A DNA stretch of 19,110 nt, taken from contig JAFAZM010000375.1 in the NCBI GenBank assembly GCA_019239785.1, positions 1 to 19,110 of the forward strand, in the 5' to 3' direction. This document shows positions 7,129 through 14,259 of this stretch, one piece after another. The DNA comes from Sphingomonadaceae bacterium. GTDB lineage: Bacteria; Pseudomonadota; Alphaproteobacteria; Sphingomonadales; Sphingomonadaceae. Position 1 is the first letter of the stretch, and every line of letters starts with the position of its first letter. The notes beneath the pieces were generated by a model. The model was not told the origin of the DNA. It saw only the letters and a program-made list of their open reading frames with translations, and ran no database searches. The position numbers and the translations under genes are program-made.

Positions 7129-8513
7129 GCGTCGCTTCCGCAAGCCGGGACGAAGCGGTCAGCGGCCGCGTCGACGCCCAGGGCCGGCTGGTCGCGGCCG
7201 ATCCGCCGCTCGCCGCCCTGCACGCCTCGGCCGGCGGCGATGAGGGCGGCGTCCTCGCCGTGCCGCAGATCGCCGCGCTGGCGCGGCTCGCCCGCCGGCT
7301 CGGCATCACCATCTCCCGCGCGGCGCTCGCCGCCGACGGCGAGCATGACGTCGATCTCTGGGTCCGCGCCGAGCCCGAGGGCGACGAGGTCGCGCTCGCG
7401 ATCACCGGCTGGGCGGCGCGTCCGCCCCGGCCGCCGGCGCCGAGCCGTCCGGCCGAGCGCGAGGCCGATTTCCTGCGCGCCGCCGCCGACTGGATGTGGG
7501 AGACCGATGACGCGCTGCGGCTGACCGCGCTCTCGCCAGGCGCCGCGGTCGCGGTCGGCCGTAATGCCGGCGAGCTGACCGGCCGCCAGCTCACCCGCCT
7601 GTTCCGCTTCCGCGAGAGCCCTGACGGCGCGCTGCCGATCCTGACCGCCCTGGCCGAGCACAAGGCGTTCGAGGGGCAGCTCGCCGAGCTGCGCGGCGGC
7701 CGGCGCGGGCGCTACCTGCTCTCCGGCGTCCCACTGATCGACGGCATGGGCCGCTTCGCCGGCTTCCGCGGCGCCGCCGCGGCGGCGCGGGCGGACGGCG
7801 GGGCAGCGGACGATGCGGCTGGGCCGTCTGCCGAGGACAAGTCCGCGTTCGGCGCGCGGCTCGATCAGGCGCTCCGCGCGCCGCTCGCGCACATCATCGA
7901 CAATGCCGAGCGGCTGCGCGCCCAGCCCGAAGGGCCTTTGCGCCGCGACTATACCGGCTATGCCGCCGACATCGCCTCCGCCGGCCGGCATCTGCTCGCG
8001 CTGGTCGACGACCTGGTCGACCTGCAGGCGATCGAGCGGCCGGACTTCCGCCCCGAGGCCGAGCCGATCGACCTCGCCGACATCGCCCGCCGCGCCGCCG
8101 GGCTGCTCGCGGTGCGCGCCGCCGACCGCAACGTCCGGATCGACGGGCCGGGCGGGGACGAGAGCCTGCCCGCGACCGGCGACTTCACCCGCGCGCTGCA
8201 GATCATGATGAACCTGATCACCAACGCCGTCCGCTACACGCCCGAGGGCGGCCAGGTCTGGCTGCGCACCGAGCGGGAAGGGGATCTCGCGGCGGTCGTC
8301 GTCGCGGACCAGGGCAAGGGCATCGCCGAGGAGGACCAGGAGCGGATCTTCGATCGTTTCGAGCGGGTCGATCCGACCGAGCCTGGCGGCACCGGCCTAG
8401 GCCTCTACATCGCCCGCCGCCTCGCCCGCTTTATGGGCGGCGACGTCGCCGTCGACAGTGCCCCGGGGCAGGGCGCCCGGTTCACTTTCACCTTGCCGCT
8501 CCGCGCCGTTTAG
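7125..8513 (+). CDS. Soluble PAS/HATPase histidine-kinase-like protein with Gln in the H-box
   Basis: A 462-residue protein without membrane segments. Residues 1-110 are of unclear fold; about 112-225 resemble a PAS domain (ADWMWETDDALRLTALS, GRNAGELTG); about 236-310 a HisKA-type helical pair; about 340-462 a complete HATPase_c domain with N-box (MNLITNAVRYTPEGG), G1 (DQGKGI, about 395), F-box (RIFDRFERV) and G2 (GGTGLGLYIARRL, about 421). The H-box reads LDQALRAPL, where active kinases have SHELRTPL. The phosphoacceptor His is Gln248 (codon CAG at 7866-7868), while the Arg and Pro-Leu of the box remain. A His occurs eight residues later (LAHII), but not at the phosphoacceptor position. So it probably binds ATP but cannot autophosphorylate at the normal site. 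It overlaps the DUF2336 gene by 4 nt, and its own stop overlaps that of the convergent gene. Confidence 0.85.
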   Translation: MSVASASRDEAVSGRVDAQGRLVAADPPLAALHASAGGDEGGVLAVPQIAALARLARRLGITISRAALAADGEHDVDLWVRAEPEGDEVALAITGWAARPPRPPAPSRPAEREADFLRAAADWMWETDDALRLTALSPGAAVAVGRNAGELTGRQLTRLFRFRESPDGALPILTALAEHKAFEGQLAELRGGRRGRYLLSGVPLIDGMGRFAGFRGAAAAARADGGAADDAAGPSAEDKSAFGARLDQALRAPLAHIIDNAERLRAQPEGPLRRDYTGYAADIASAGRHLLALVDDLVDLQAIERPDFRPEAEPIDLADIARRAAGLLAVRAADRNVRIDGPGGDESLPATGDFTRALQIMMNLITNAVRYTPEGGQVWLRTEREGDLAAVVVADQGKGIAEEDQERIFDRFERVDPTEPGGTGLGLYIARRLARFMGGDVAVDSAPGQGARFTFTLPLRAV

Positions 8514-9355
8514 TCGGGGATTTCCTGCCGCCCACGATAAAGTCGGATCAGGCGCCATGCGTTGGCGATGATCAGTCCTAAGACCGCTCCTACGCCGAGC
8601 AGCAGCCAAGCGATGCCCAGTAATTGGCGGTGCGGGGTCGGGCCATCGGGTTCCAGCAGATAATATGGGTCGGCGAACCGAACGCCGGATCCTTCGAAGC
8701 TGGCGCGCATCTCGCCGGACAGGCCGTTTTCCCGGAGGGTGCCTTCGGCTTGGCCCTGGCGCGTAAGCTGGTCGAGCCTCCAGCGCGCCTCCATTTCGTC
8801 GTGGCCAAGATCCACGACATATCGCACGGGATTTTGTCCCAGCAGCGGCGCGGCATAGCTTTCGGAATTCAGACGTACACCGTGCGTCGAGAGGCTGTGA
8901 ACCTGATCCTGGTCCACGATACCGCGGAGCAGAACCGGTACACCGACTGGGGGTGGAGGCGGCGCGGAACTCGCGACCGACACAGGTGCGGGCAGGCCGT
9001 CGGGCCGAGTCAGCCCAAACAAAAAGACTAGGATGCCTCCCACTGCGCAGCCGACCGCCCAGAAGCGCAAGCGGCGGATCAGCCGTCGATTCCTGTATAT
9101 CATCTCGGCTTCGTAGGTCGGGAAATCCTCGGGCTCGGACGCGCCCGGCTCCGGTTCGACCAAGCGGCCGGGAATTAGGAAGATAAGCGCGGGCACGCCA
9201 AGCGAGATCGCTGGCAGATAGAAGCCGAGGATGCGCGTCTGGAGCTCCGATAGCCATCGGTAGGGCCCGACATAATTGACCATCGAATAGAAGGCGGCGG
9301 CTATTCCTAGCGCGCTCAGCGCAAGCGACAGGGTTTGATTCTTCGGTATCTGCAT
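8510..9355 (-). CDS. Orphan membrane protein with a periplasmic domain
   Basis: A 281-residue protein I do not recognise. Hydrophobic helices are at about 9-29, 43-62, 97-115 and 245-266. A basic cytoplasmic segment (YRNRRLIRRLRFW, about 87-99) and a basic C-terminus (RLIRLYRGRQ) fit, by the positive-inside rule, both ends inside and the roughly 130-residue region 116-244 outside. That region opens with a Pro-rich linker (SSAPPPPPVGVP) and is mixed alpha/beta in character (YVVDLGHDEMEARWRL). The start ATG at 9355 has GGGGGAAG a few nt upstream. The stop (TAA) overlaps the convergent kinase-like stop by 4 nt with no terminator between. Local GC looks lower than in the neighbours, which may indicate later acquisition. 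Confidence 0.7.
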   Translation of the reverse strand: MQIPKNQTLSLALSALGIAAAFYSMVNYVGPYRWLSELQTRILGFYLPAISLGVPALIFLIPGRLVEPEPGASEPEDFPTYEAEMIYRNRRLIRRLRFWAVGCAVGGILVFLFGLTRPDGLPAPVSVASSAPPPPPVGVPVLLRGIVDQDQVHSLSTHGVRLNSESYAAPLLGQNPVRYVVDLGHDEMEARWRLDQLTRQGQAEGTLRENGLSGEMRASFEGSGVRFADPYYLLEPDGPTPHRQLLGIAWLLLGVGAVLGLIIANAWRLIRLYRGRQEIPD

Positions 9356-9418
9356 CGCTTCCCCCGGTAATGAGCCTAGGCGGCCGAATGGAAGCGGACA
9401 AGAACCGGCAGGGGTGAC

Positions 9419-10768
9419 CTAGCCCGGAAGCGCCGCCATCGCCGCCGCATGCTCGCGGATCACCGCCTGCGTGCCCGCATCGCTGTCGAACACGCCGTAC
9501 CAGCCCTGCGGCTCGTGCGGCGGGTCGCCGAGCCAGGACGTGTCGCCGGGATGGAAGCGGTGGTCGTCATGCGCGGCGCGGCCTTCGCCGCTCCAGGCCC
9601 AGAAGTTGGAGCCGGCGGCCGGCCCGCCGCTCCGGGCATTGTCCAGCACTTGTCCATAGATCAGCCGGTAATAAAGATCCTTGTAGGTGGTCGCCGCGGC
9701 GGGATCGAAGCTGCCGCCCTCGCGCGGAAAGCCGAATTCCTCGAACACCACCGGCTTGCCGACCCGCGCGGCGAGGGCGAGATGCTGCTGCACATAATCG
9801 CGGACCAGGCTCTCGCAGCGCGGCCAGGTGCCGGCAATGTCGGCGGGATCGACCCAGCCCCAATTCTGCGGCCAGACATGGGTGGTGAGATAGTCGATCT
9901 CCGGGATCGAATGCTCGGCGACGACGCAGGCGGCGCTTTCGAGACAGCCCTTCAGCCCCTCGCTGCCGGTCGAAACCAGATGGTTGGGATCGAGCGACTT
10001 GATCAGCCGCGCCGTCGCCCGCACCCAGGCGTAGAAAGCGGGCAGGTTGGGCGTGCCGACCGCCTCGCTGCCGGCCGGCCGCGGCTCGTTGGCGAGCTGC
10101 CAGGCCATGATTGCCGGATCGTCCAAATAGCGGCGGCCGGTGATGCTGTTAGTCCGCGTCACCACGGCGCGGACATAATCATGGTACATCGCGACCGCGG
10201 CCGGCGAATTGTAGAAACGGCTGACGAAATCGGGGAATTCCGGCCAGGGATGGGCCGGATCGTTCATGTTGAGGTAGCGGCCGCCATTGGTCCAGTAGAG
10301 ATAGGTCATCATCCCGCCCGACCATTCCCAGAAATTGGTCAGGTAGATCACGGCCTTCAGGTTGCGCCGGCCCATCTCGGCGAGGGTGAAGTCGAGGCCG
10401 CGGAGCAGAGTTTCGTCATAGTGGCGGCTGCGGGTGCGGAAGACCGGACGGACGGAATTGCGCAGGGGTGAGAATTCCGCCGAGCCGTTGATCCGGACGT
10501 TCGAGACGCCGAGCGCGGTCAGCCGGTCCAGCTCCCGCGATAGCCGCGCCCGGTTGCCGAACGGCGCGTCGGCGCCGAGCCAGGGCGCGTACCACATGTT
10601 GGTGCCGGCATAATGGTAGCGCCGCCCGCCGATCCGGAAGGCGGTGCCGTCGCGGCGGACGAAAGGATCTTGCGGCCGTCGCCGCCAGCGGGTGCGGCTG
10701 TCACTTGCGCTGCCGAGCCCCGCCAGCAACGCTGCTCCGCCAAGCAAGGTCGATCGCCGGCTGATCAT
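9419..10768 (-). CDS. Secreted glycoside hydrolase family 5 (endo-beta-mannanase type)
   Basis: A 449-residue (beta/alpha)8 hydrolase. The N-terminus MISRRSTLLGGAALLAGLGS has twin arginines followed by a hydrophobic stretch and small residues, so it is probably exported, perhaps by Tat. GH5 subfamily 7-like motifs: YHYAGTNMWY, LGVSNVRING, LTNFWEWSGG, the acid/base Glu228 in QLANEPR, THVWPQNWGW, and the nucleophile Glu344 in VFEEFGFPRE. The Trp-rich C-terminal strand FWAWSGEGR is also typical. The expected activity is hydrolysis of internal beta-1,4-mannosidic bonds; substrate is inferred from the subfamily. I chose the ATG at 10768, which has GAGGGAGG upstream. The 121-codon upstream extension is spurious: it runs through the promoter region into the neighbouring gene. 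No TonB receptor or other CAZyme lies in the window. Confidence 0.88.
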   Translation of the reverse strand: MISRRSTLLGGAALLAGLGSASDSRTRWRRRPQDPFVRRDGTAFRIGGRRYHYAGTNMWYAPWLGADAPFGNRARLSRELDRLTALGVSNVRINGSAEFSPLRNSVRPVFRTRSRHYDETLLRGLDFTLAEMGRRNLKAVIYLTNFWEWSGGMMTYLYWTNGGRYLNMNDPAHPWPEFPDFVSRFYNSPAAVAMYHDYVRAVVTRTNSITGRRYLDDPAIMAWQLANEPRPAGSEAVGTPNLPAFYAWVRATARLIKSLDPNHLVSTGSEGLKGCLESAACVVAEHSIPEIDYLTTHVWPQNWGWVDPADIAGTWPRCESLVRDYVQQHLALAARVGKPVVFEEFGFPREGGSFDPAAATTYKDLYYRLIYGQVLDNARSGGPAAGSNFWAWSGEGRAAHDDHRFHPGDTSWLGDPPHEPQGWYGVFDSDAGTQAVIREHAAAMAALPG

Positions 10769-10792
10769 GCGCCCCTCCCTCTTTGGAAGAAG

Positions 10793-10804
10793 GTTAGCGT
10801 TAAC
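10793..10804. promoter_or_regulatory. LacI-family operator-like palindrome upstream of the GH5 gene
   Basis: GTTAGCGTTAAC is a near-perfect 12-bp palindrome with a central CG (outer GTTA/TAAC perfect, one asymmetric inner pair). That is the usual layout of LacI-family operators that control sugar catabolism. It lies about 25 bp before the GH5 start codon, where a bound repressor would block transcription. No LacI-type gene is in the window, so the regulator would act from elsewhere. This is inferred from pattern only. Confidence 0.45.
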
Positions 10805-10868
10805 ATAGTGCGGGGTCCAGAACAGCGCGCGCCGGGCGGGGACCGGCAGGGGAAGCGCCCTTGCCATA

Positions 10869-10885
10869 ATGCTACAACGTAGCAT
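10869..10885. promoter_or_regulatory. Perfect 7-bp inverted repeat with 3-bp spacer
   Basis: ATGCTAC-AAC-GTAGCAT is a perfect palindrome. It lies 5 bp beyond the stop of the 4-TM gene and about 100 bp before the GH5 start codon, both on the minus strand. With no T-tract on the minus strand (it runs into TATGG) it is a poor terminator. The arm length and small spacer suit a dimeric repressor site, for example TetR type. It may regulate the GH5 gene together with the site at 10793. Confidence 0.4.
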
Positions 10886-10890
10886 GACCC

Positions 10891-11352
10891 CTACTCGCCG
10901 GTCGCCTCGCCTGGCGGGGGCTGGCAGATGCCCGCGAGATTGATGACGCAGCGAAGGAACAGGCTGGTCGCGGCCGCGGCGATGATCGTCAGGAGGAAGG
11001 CGTCGAGCATCAACGACTCCATCTCGGGTCCGACAAGCGAGACGGCGAGCCAGGCCGCGAGCAGGGTCAGGGTGGCCGCCGTAAAGCCCAGCTGAGCGAG
11101 CACCAGGACGGTCGCGGCCCTGGCCACGCATGTCCCAGGCAAGATCATCAATTTTCGATGGCGGGCTCTTCGCATAGCCCCGAGGATCAGAGACAGCACG
11201 ATCAGGCTGCCGATGAGCCAGGCGGCGCTCATTCCGAGCACCGCCTGAATCATGTCGGGGTAACTGAACGTGATGAGCGCGGCCGCGCCCGCGATGGCGA
11301 AGCCGACGGCAGCGACGACGCCGGCGCTAGTTTCGCGAGCCCTCCGCGCCAA
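10891..11352 (-). CDS. Small four-TM membrane protein of unknown function
   Basis: About 153 residues, nearly all hydrophobic, in four helices: a first around GVVAAVGFAIAGAAALI, a second around MSAAWLIGSLIVLSLIL, a basic loop (RRARHRK), a third around LGFTAATLTLLAAWLAV, and a fourth around LLTIIAAAATSLFL. It ends in a polar tail (CQPPPGEATGE). I chose a TTG start at 11352, preceded by AAAGG and placed 4 nt past the gltA stop. The ATG at 11424 would lie inside gltA. It is downstream of and co-directional with gltA, so it may be read from the same transcript. No family is recognised. The exact start is uncertain. Confidence 0.6.
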   Translation of the reverse strand: MARRARETSAGVVAAVGFAIAGAAALITFSYPDMIQAVLGMSAAWLIGSLIVLSLILGAMRRARHRKLMILPGTCVARAATVLVLAQLGFTAATLTLLAAWLAVSLVGPEMESLMLDAFLLTIIAAAATSLFLRCVINLAGICQPPPGEATGE

Positions 11353-11356
11353 ATTG

Positions 11357-12640
11357 CTACCTTTGGTCGACCGGCACGTAATCGCGCTGCACCGGGCCGG
11401 TGTAGAGCTGGCGCGGGCGGCCAATCTTCTGCTCGGGATCGGAGATCATCTCGTTCCATTGCGCGACCCAGCCGACGGTGCGGGCGAGGGCGAACAGAGC
11501 GGTGAACATGTCGGTCGGGAAGCCGATGGCCGAGAGGATCACGCCCGAATAGAAATCGACGTTCGGGTAGAGCTTCTTCTCGATGAAATAATCGTCCTTG
11601 AGCGCGATCGCGGCCAGCTCCTGGGCGGTGTCGAGCACCGGATCGGAGATGCCGAGCTCCTTCAGCACCTCCTCCGCGGTCGCCTGCATCACCTTCGCGC
11701 GCGGGTCGAAATTCTTGTAGACCCGGTGGCCGAAGCCCATCAGCAGGAACGGATCGTTCTTGTCCTTCGCCCGCGCGATATATTTCGGGATGTTGGCTGG
11801 CGTGCCGATCTCGCGCAGCATGTTGAGCGCGGCCTCGTTGGCGCCGCCATGGGCCGGGCCCCAGAGGCAGGCGATGCCGGCGGCGATGCAGGCGAAGGGG
11901 TTCGCGCCCGAGGAGCCGGCGAGCCGCACGGTCGAGGTCGAGGCATTCTGCTCATGGTCGGCGTGGAGGATGAAGATCCGCCGCATCGCCCGCTCGATCA
12001 CCGGATTGACCTCATAGGGCTCGGCGGGGACGCCGAACGTCATCCTCAGGAAATTGCCGGTGTAGGAGAGGTTGTTCTGCGGATACATGAAGGGCTGGCC
12101 GAGCGTATATTTGTAGGCCATCGCCGCGATCGTCGGCATCTTCGCGATCAGCCGGTGCGAGGCGATCATCCGCTGCTTGGGATCGGTGATGTCGGTCGAA
12201 TCGTGGTAGAAGGCCGAAAGCGCGCCGACCACGCCGCACATCACCGCCATCGGATGCGCGTCGCGCCGGAAGCCGCGGTAGAAGGTCGCGAGCTGCTCGT
12301 GCAGCATGGTGTGGCGGGTGATCGTATAGGTGAACTTGGCAAGCTCGTCCCCGGTCGGGAGCTCGCCGTTCAGCAGCAGGTAGCAGACCTCCATGAAGGT
12401 CGAATTCTCGGCGAGCTGCTCGATCGGATAGCCGCGGTGGAGGAGGATGCCGGCGTCGCCGTCGATATAGGTGATCTGGGATTGGCAGGCCGCGGTCGAG
12501 GTGAAGCCCGGATCGTAGGTGAAGACGCCCGCCTCGCCGTAGAGCTTGCGGATGTCGATGACGTCGGGCCCGACCGAGCCCGAGATCATGTCATATTCGA
12601 ATTCCTTGCCGTCCAGCGAAAGCTTGGCCTTGTCCGCCAT
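11357..12640 (-). CDS. gltA: Citrate synthase (type II, hexameric)
   Basis: This enzyme condenses oxaloacetate with acetyl-CoA to citrate, the entry step of the TCA cycle, in the cytoplasm. The 427-residue length equals that of E. coli GltA, and the catalytic and binding residues fall at the same numbers: His226 and His229 in LHADHEQNASTSTVR, His264 in GPAHGGAN, His305 in GFGHRVYK and Asp362 in NVDFYSG. The N-terminal domain of NADH-sensitive proteobacterial enzymes is present (residues 1-60). The start ATG at 12640 has GGTGAAGGAAG upstream. It begins 12 nt after the gltX stop, so gltX and gltA are probably one transcript. No abnormality was seen. Confidence 0.97.
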   Translation of the reverse strand: MADKAKLSLDGKEFEYDMISGSVGPDVIDIRKLYGEAGVFTYDPGFTSTAACQSQITYIDGDAGILLHRGYPIEQLAENSTFMEVCYLLLNGELPTGDELAKFTYTITRHTMLHEQLATFYRGFRRDAHPMAVMCGVVGALSAFYHDSTDITDPKQRMIASHRLIAKMPTIAAMAYKYTLGQPFMYPQNNLSYTGNFLRMTFGVPAEPYEVNPVIERAMRRIFILHADHEQNASTSTVRLAGSSGANPFACIAAGIACLWGPAHGGANEAALNMLREIGTPANIPKYIARAKDKNDPFLLMGFGHRVYKNFDPRAKVMQATAEEVLKELGISDPVLDTAQELAAIALKDDYFIEKKLYPNVDFYSGVILSAIGFPTDMFTALFALARTVGWVAQWNEMISDPEQKIGRPRQLYTGPVQRDYVPVDQR

Positions 12641-12652
12641 CTTGATCTTCCT

Positions 12653-14044
12653 TCACCTCAGCTGGTCGGCGATCCGCGCGAGGCTCTCCTCGCGTCCGAG
12701 CAACGCCAGCACGTCGAAAATTCCGGGCGATGTCGCACGGCCGGTGAGCGCCGCCCGCAGCGGCTGCGCCACCTGGCCAAGCTTCACGCCTTCGGCCTCG
12801 GCAACCTCCCGCACGGCCTGCTCGGTCTCCTCGGCGCTCCAGCCGGCGACCTTGGCGAGCGCCTGGTGGACGAGGGCGAGCAGGTCTCGCGCGCCGCCTT
12901 CTAGCAGGGCCTTTGCCTTCTCGTCCATGTCCAGCGGGCGGGGCTTGAACAGGAAGGCGGCGCCCTCGGCGAGCTCGTTCAGATCCTTCGCGCGCGGCGT
13001 CAGGAAGGGCATCGCCCGGGCGAGCAGGGCCCCGTCCGCGCCCGGCAATTTCGGCGCGACCAGGGCCGCCAGCCGCGCCGGATCGGCCTCGCGCAGATAA
13101 TGGCCGTTGAGATTTTCCAGCTTCTTGAGATCGAAGCGGGAGGGGGAGCGGCCGACATGGTCGATATCGAACCAGCGCACCGCATCTTCGCGGCTGATGA
13201 TCTCCTCGTCGCCATGGCCCCAGCCCAGGCGCAGCAGATAGTTGAACAGGGCCTCGGGCAAGATGCCCATCTCGTCGCGATAGGTGTCGACGCCGAGCGC
13301 GCCGTGGCGCTTGGAGAGCTTGGCGCCGTCCTGGCCGTGGATCAAAGGAACGTGACCGTAGACCGGCTCCGGCCAACCCATGGCACGGATGATCGCGAGC
13401 TGGCGGAAGGCGTTGTTGAGATGGTCGTCGCCGCGGATCACATGGGTGACGCCCATGTCGTGATCGTCGACGACGACCGCGAGCATGTAGGTCGGCGAGC
13501 CGTCCGAGCGGAGCAGCACGAAATCGTCGATCTCTTCGTTCCGGACCGTCACGCGGCCCTGGACCTGGTCGTCGATCGCGGTCTCGCCGTCCTGCGGCGC
13601 CTTCAGCCGGATCACGAAAGGCTCGTTGCGGGCTTCGTCGCGGTCGCGCCAGGGGCTGCGGATGCGGAACGGGCGTCGCTCGGCCTGCGCCGCCGCGCGC
13701 TGGGCCGCGAGCTCCTCGGCGCTCATCCAGCAGCGATAGGCATGGCCGCTGGCGAGCAGGGCATGGGCGACCTCGGCATGGCGGCCGGCGAATTCGGACT
13801 GGAAATGGGTGTCGCCGTCCCAGTCGAGGCCGAGCCAGCGCATCCCGTCGAGGATCGCATCGATCGCCGCCTGGGTCGAGCGCGCCTTATCGGTATCCTC
13901 GATGCGCAGCAGGAAGCGGCCGCCATGGTGACGGGCATAGAGCCAGTTGAACAAGGCCGTGCGGGCGCCGCCGATATGCAGGAAGCCGGTCGGCGAGGGC
14001 GCGAAGCGCGTGACGATCTGACCGGGCTCTGGGCTTGCGCTCAC
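12653..14044 (-). CDS. gltX: Glutamate-tRNA ligase
   Basis: This class I aminoacyl-tRNA synthetase charges tRNA-Glu. In alphaproteobacteria, which generally lack GlnRS, such an enzyme may also mischarge tRNA-Gln for GatCAB. The 463-residue length is normal. Visible are the ATP-site HIGH variant at residues 20-26 (GFLHIGG) after RFAPSPT, LLRIEDTD, the region ending VTHVIRGDDHLNN, and the KMSKS variant AKLSKRHG; the C-terminal anticodon-binding domain is complete. I chose the GTG at 14044, with GGAG upstream, because the protein then opens directly into TRFAPSPTG. The 51-codon in-frame extension from 14197 contains CSWIPAFAEMT, the well-known spurious translation of the dispersed repeat at 14157. 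Confidence 0.95.
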   Translation of the reverse strand: MSASPEPGQIVTRFAPSPTGFLHIGGARTALFNWLYARHHGGRFLLRIEDTDKARSTQAAIDAILDGMRWLGLDWDGDTHFQSEFAGRHAEVAHALLASGHAYRCWMSAEELAAQRAAAQAERRPFRIRSPWRDRDEARNEPFVIRLKAPQDGETAIDDQVQGRVTVRNEEIDDFVLLRSDGSPTYMLAVVVDDHDMGVTHVIRGDDHLNNAFRQLAIIRAMGWPEPVYGHVPLIHGQDGAKLSKRHGALGVDTYRDEMGILPEALFNYLLRLGWGHGDEEIISREDAVRWFDIDHVGRSPSRFDLKKLENLNGHYLREADPARLAALVAPKLPGADGALLARAMPFLTPRAKDLNELAEGAAFLFKPRPLDMDEKAKALLEGGARDLLALVHQALAKVAGWSAEETEQAVREVAEAEGVKLGQVAQPLRAALTGRATSPGIFDVLALLGREESLARIADQLR

Positions 14045-14156
14045 GCGCTTATTCTCCAACCATGCGGGGCCATGGCGACCCGGAACGCGCGCGGCCCTAG
14101 CATAGGGGACGGAAGGCACGGAAGGGGTGCGGCCGGAGGGCGCCACCACCTCTTTC

Positions 14157-14252
14157 GTCATTTCGGCGAAGGCCGGAATCCATGAACAGCCGCGCATCCG
14201 ATTTAGGCGACGAACCGGGTGTTCATGGATACCGAATCAAGTCCGGAATGAC
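14157..14252. repeat. Composite inverted repeat reaching into the comEC start codon
   Basis: The left arm, GTCATTTCGGCGAAGGCC then GGAATCCATGAAC (14157-14187), and the right arm, GTTCATGGATACCGAATC then AAGTCCGGAATGAC (14221-14252), pair perfectly over TCCATGAAC/GTTCATGGA and again at the outer ends (GTCATTTCGG against CCGGAATGAC). The middles of the arms differ: one has the GCGAAGGC variant, the other the ACTTGATT variant. Both are common forms of this repeat in sphingomonad genomes. The last bases, ATGAC, contain the ATG chosen for comEC. Confidence 0.8.
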
Positions 14253-14259
14253 TCGATTC
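14176..14259. promoter_or_regulatory. Cluster of four GANTC (CcrM-type) sites around the comEC start
   Basis: GAATC at 14176 and 14234, GACTC at 14250 and GATTC at 14255 fall in 84 bp, two of them back to back and overlapping the comEC ATG. In DNA this GC-rich, GANTC is rare. In alphaproteobacteria, promoter GANTC sites methylated by CcrM can govern GcrA-dependent transcription. Two of the four lie within the repeat, so the cluster may be a by-product of it. Confidence 0.35.

Noticed and set aside
8514..9031. A small plus-strand frame (8624-9031) inside the orphan membrane gene
   Set aside because: No start context or motif, and the minus-strand frame has coherent membrane topology following the positive-inside rule.
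10769..11131. 121-codon N-terminal extension of the GH5 gene
   Set aside because: It crosses the stop region of the upstream gene and two palindromes, lacks sense composition, and the ATG at 10768 has a ribosome binding site and opens into a signal peptide.
11270..12904. A 544-residue plus-strand open frame over gltA and gltX
   Set aside because: It is antisense to two firmly identified genes and has no domain of its own.
14045..14197. N-terminal extension of gltX from 14197
   Set aside because: It encodes CSWIPAFAEMT, the typical false translation of the sphingomonad repeat. The conserved protein begins after the GTG at 14044.
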